Shown here piece by piece: positions 14,242 to 15,822 of a DNA stretch of 15,822 nt. The number at the start of each line of letters is the position of its first letter. Positions within the stretch are counted from its first letter, which is position 1. The notes under the pieces were generated by a model. That model ran no database searches. It was not told the DNA's origin and saw only the letters and a list, made by a program, of their open reading frames with translations. Source of the stretch: Chloroflexota bacterium (GTDB lineage Bacteria > Chloroflexota > Dehalococcoidia > Tepidiformales > Tepidiformaceae); contig JAKALX010000034.1 of the NCBI GenBank assembly GCA_021823905.1, positions 1-15,822 of the forward strand, given 5' to 3'. The translations under genes and the position numbers were made by a program.

Positions 14242-14538
14242 ATGGACGGAAAGAGCGAGCGCAAGGTAGTCAGCTTCCCGGCAGCGGACGAGTTCAGCGA
14301 CGACGCGCGGCAGGCGCGGGTGCGCGCGCTGAAAAAGCGAGTGGCAAGCGGCACGTACCGGCTGGACGTGAGCGCCGTGGCGGAAGCGATGCTCGCCGAA
14401 GGGGCGTTCGAGACTGGCTCCCGGCCAGCGGCCGCAGCCGGGGACTCGGACGTGATCCGGCGGGCGATGGGCCGCTTCGTCGTTCAGCCTGAACCGGCGG
14501 CATCCGATGGCGATGCTCGCGCCGCCTCGGGATCCTGA
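14242..14538 (+). CDS. FlgM-like small protein (anti-sigma-28 family C-terminal motif)
   Basis: This 98-residue soluble protein has, at residues 24-56, the pattern seen in FlgM-type anti-sigma-28 factors: RQARVRALKKRVASGTYRLD followed by VSAVAEAMLAEGAF. It has the invariant-looking G-x-Y followed by a hydrophobic residue and Asp, and the AeamL helix. The N-terminus (MDGKSERKVVSFPAADEFSD) and C-terminus (Ala/Asp/Ser-rich) look disordered, as in FlgM. ATG 14242 has AGGTG at 14233-14237; ATG 14230 would add four residues and has no better site. FlgM binds the flagellar sigma factor FliA and is secreted when the hook is complete. Here no flagellar gene is adjacent, so it may control another sigma factor or be a displaced FlgM. 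The assignment rests on one motif. Confidence 0.6.
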   Translation: MDGKSERKVVSFPAADEFSDDARQARVRALKKRVASGTYRLDVSAVAEAMLAEGAFETGSRPAAAAGDSDVIRRAMGRFVVQPEPAASDGDARAASGS

Positions 14539-14596
14539 GCCAACAGAGCGACGACGGGAACCCCAGGCCGGGGCGCCGATAACACGCGAACGCACG

Positions 14597-14618
14597 GTGC
14601 GCGTATACTTCGGCGCAC
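14597..14618 (+). promoter_or_regulatory. Inverted repeat GTGCGC-N10-GCGCAC bracketing a -10 box
   Basis: A perfect 6-bp inverted repeat flanks TATACT (14604-14609), a 5-of-6 match to the -10 consensus, 32 bases before the nitronate monooxygenase start. A further half-site, CGCAC (14591-14595), abuts it. A dyad over the -10/start region is typical of a repressor operator. No good -35 hexamer is seen, so the promoter may need an activator. Confidence 0.45.
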
Positions 14619-14640
14619 ACAAAGCAGTGGGGGTTCCGCC

Positions 14641-15807
14641 ATGGCTCGACCTGTTCTTCGCACCGTGCTCTGCGACATGCTCGGCATCGAATACCCGGTG
14701 ATCCTGGCTGGCATGGGGCCGGTCGCTGGCGGGATCGACGGACCCGTGGCAACGGCCGACCTCGTGGCCGCCGTGTCGAACGCTGGCGGACTCGGCGTAA
14801 TCGGCGGCGCGGGCTACGGGCCGGAGCGCCTGCGCGAGGAGATCCAGCGCGTCCGCTCGATGACAAAGAAGCCATTCGGCGTTGACCTGCTCCTGCCCTC
14901 GAACTTCATGGGCGGAGCGGCAAGCGGCGAGATCCCGGCAAATCCGCGCGATCTCGTGCCTGCGGAAAGCCGCGCCAAGGTGCGCAAACTGGCGGAGGAC
15001 ATGGGCCTCCAGTGGTTCGAGGCGCCGCCGGCCGCCGCGCCCGCGCCCCGGCCCCGGGCAGGGCAGGGAATGTCGGACGGCCAGATGGAGGTCGTCATCG
15101 AGGAGAAGGTCCCGGTCTTCGCCTCGGGCCTGGGCAGCCCTGCGGCCTGGATGGACCGGCTGAAGGCGAACGGGACGAAAGTCATCTGCCTGGTCGGTAA
15201 CGTGAAGAACGCAAAGCGCGTCGCGGCTTCGGGCGCCGACATCGTTGTCGCGCAGGGAACCGAGGCGGGCGGGCATACCGGCCGGATCGCGACGATGGCC
15301 CTCATTCCCCAGGTGATCGACGCCGTGACGCCGGTGCCCGTGGTCGCCGCCGGGGGCATCGCCGACGGGCGCGGGCTTGCAGCCGCGCTCGCGCTTGGCG
15401 CGATCGGGGTCTGGTGCGGCACCGCCTTCCTGGTGGCGAAGGAGGCGAACCAGCCGGGCACGCAGAAGGCGCGCGTCCTGGCGGCGGCGGACGAAGACAC
15501 GCGGATCACGAAGATGTACAGCGGCAAGACGATGCGCAACATCAACAACCCGATGATCGAGGCCTGGGAGGCCGCCGGCATCCAGCCGATGCCGATGGGC
15601 CTCCAGGGCCTCCTCATCGAGGACCTCGTCTACACCTGCCGCAAGAACGGCCGCGAGGACCTGCTCATGAACGCGGCTGGGCAGATCTCGGGGATGCTGA
15701 CGACCGAACGGTCCGCCGCGGACATCCTGAACGGGATGGTTTCCCAGGCCGCCGACATCATCGCGAACCGGCTGCCGAAGGCCGTGCCGGCGACCACCGG
15801 CGTCTGA
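14641..15807 (+). CDS. Nitronate monooxygenase family FMN-dependent enzyme
   Basis: This 388-residue TIM-barrel flavoprotein belongs to the nitronate monooxygenase (2-nitropropane dioxygenase) family, which oxidises alkyl nitronates with O2. Visible landmarks are LGIEYPVILAGMGPVAG (14-30), the glycine loop SNAGGLGVIGGAG (46-58), the catalytic-histidine motif AQGTEAGGHTG (204-214, His212) and the FMN-phosphate loop VVAAGGIADGRGLAAALALG (234-253). The second strand (FGVDLLLP) is followed by an unusually long, Ala/Pro-rich insertion (about 88-150, including APPAAAPAPRPRAGQG) before the barrel resumes at VPVFASGLG. Enoyl-ACP reductase FabK has a similar fold, but the lone position and the GGHTG motif favour nitronate monooxygenase. 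ATG 14641 has GTGGGGG upstream at 14627-14633. The gene is monocistronic as far as visible; an ATG 5 bp beyond its stop may begin another gene. Confidence 0.9.
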   Translation: MARPVLRTVLCDMLGIEYPVILAGMGPVAGGIDGPVATADLVAAVSNAGGLGVIGGAGYGPERLREEIQRVRSMTKKPFGVDLLLPSNFMGGAASGEIPANPRDLVPAESRAKVRKLAEDMGLQWFEAPPAAAPAPRPRAGQGMSDGQMEVVIEEKVPVFASGLGSPAAWMDRLKANGTKVICLVGNVKNAKRVAASGADIVVAQGTEAGGHTGRIATMALIPQVIDAVTPVPVVAAGGIADGRGLAAALALGAIGVWCGTAFLVAKEANQPGTQKARVLAAADEDTRITKMYSGKTMRNINNPMIEAWEAAGIQPMPMGLQGLLIEDLVYTCRKNGREDLLMNAAGQISGMLTTERSAADILNGMVSQAADIIANRLPKAVPATTGV

Positions 15808-15822
15808 GCCAATGGCCGATCG

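Noticed and set aside
15812..15822. Start of a further gene (ATGGCCGATCG) after the nitronate monooxygenase
   Set aside because: Only 11 bases remain and there is no clear ribosome-binding site, so it is not supportable as a feature.

Overview
This is a high-GC bacterial chromosome segment with tightly packed genes, several of them overlapping by 1 to 4 bp. No rRNA, tRNA, IS element, phage gene or CRISPR array is visible. The gene families fit a metabolically versatile, probably aerobic heterotroph. A Chloroflexota-like affiliation is possible: the PolA has lost its proofreading residues, and short GATTGCC tandem repeats sit between genes. This is only a weak inference, because no taxonomic marker other than polA is present.

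Region 1 (1-2862, + strand) begins with the 3' end of an unrecognised gene. It continues with a threonine-biosynthesis operon: a radically shortened homoserine dehydrogenase that keeps the first nucleotide-binding loop and the C-terminal ACT domain but has no catalytic domain, a 337-residue coiled-coil protein, and a complete threonine synthase (thrC). The members are separated by 2 bp or overlap by 4 bp. A small signal-peptide/TM protein follows under its own possible promoter.

Region 2 (3007-8975) has a DUF2207 membrane protein with a Gly-rich tail on the - strand. Divergent from it is a three-subunit molybdenum hydroxylase (FAD, 2Fe-2S, molybdopterin subunits, in CoxM-CoxS-CoxL order), followed by a MoaD/ThiS-like ubiquitin-fold protein. 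The large subunit does not carry the CO-dehydrogenase form I loop, so its substrate is unknown.

Region 3 (8976-12861) has polA on the - strand, with intact polymerase and 5'-nuclease motifs, no 3'-5' exonuclease carboxylates, and an apparently leaderless GTG start. A gap containing two operator-like repeats spaced exactly 20 bp apart separates it from a divergent toxin-antitoxin module. That module has two consecutive Phd/YefM-type antitoxin genes, the first only 56 codons, and one PIN-domain (VapC-type) toxin.

Region 4 (12915-15807, + strand) has an acyl-CoA dehydrogenase, a stand-alone FlgM-like small protein preceded by a leader with alternative hairpins, and a nitronate monooxygenase-family flavoprotein. 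A perfect inverted repeat brackets the likely -10 box of the latter. No clear, wholly new multi-gene system is seen. The most unusual items are the in-frame contracted homoserine dehydrogenase, the two-antitoxin/one-toxin module with periodic operators next to polA, and the orphan FlgM-like gene.
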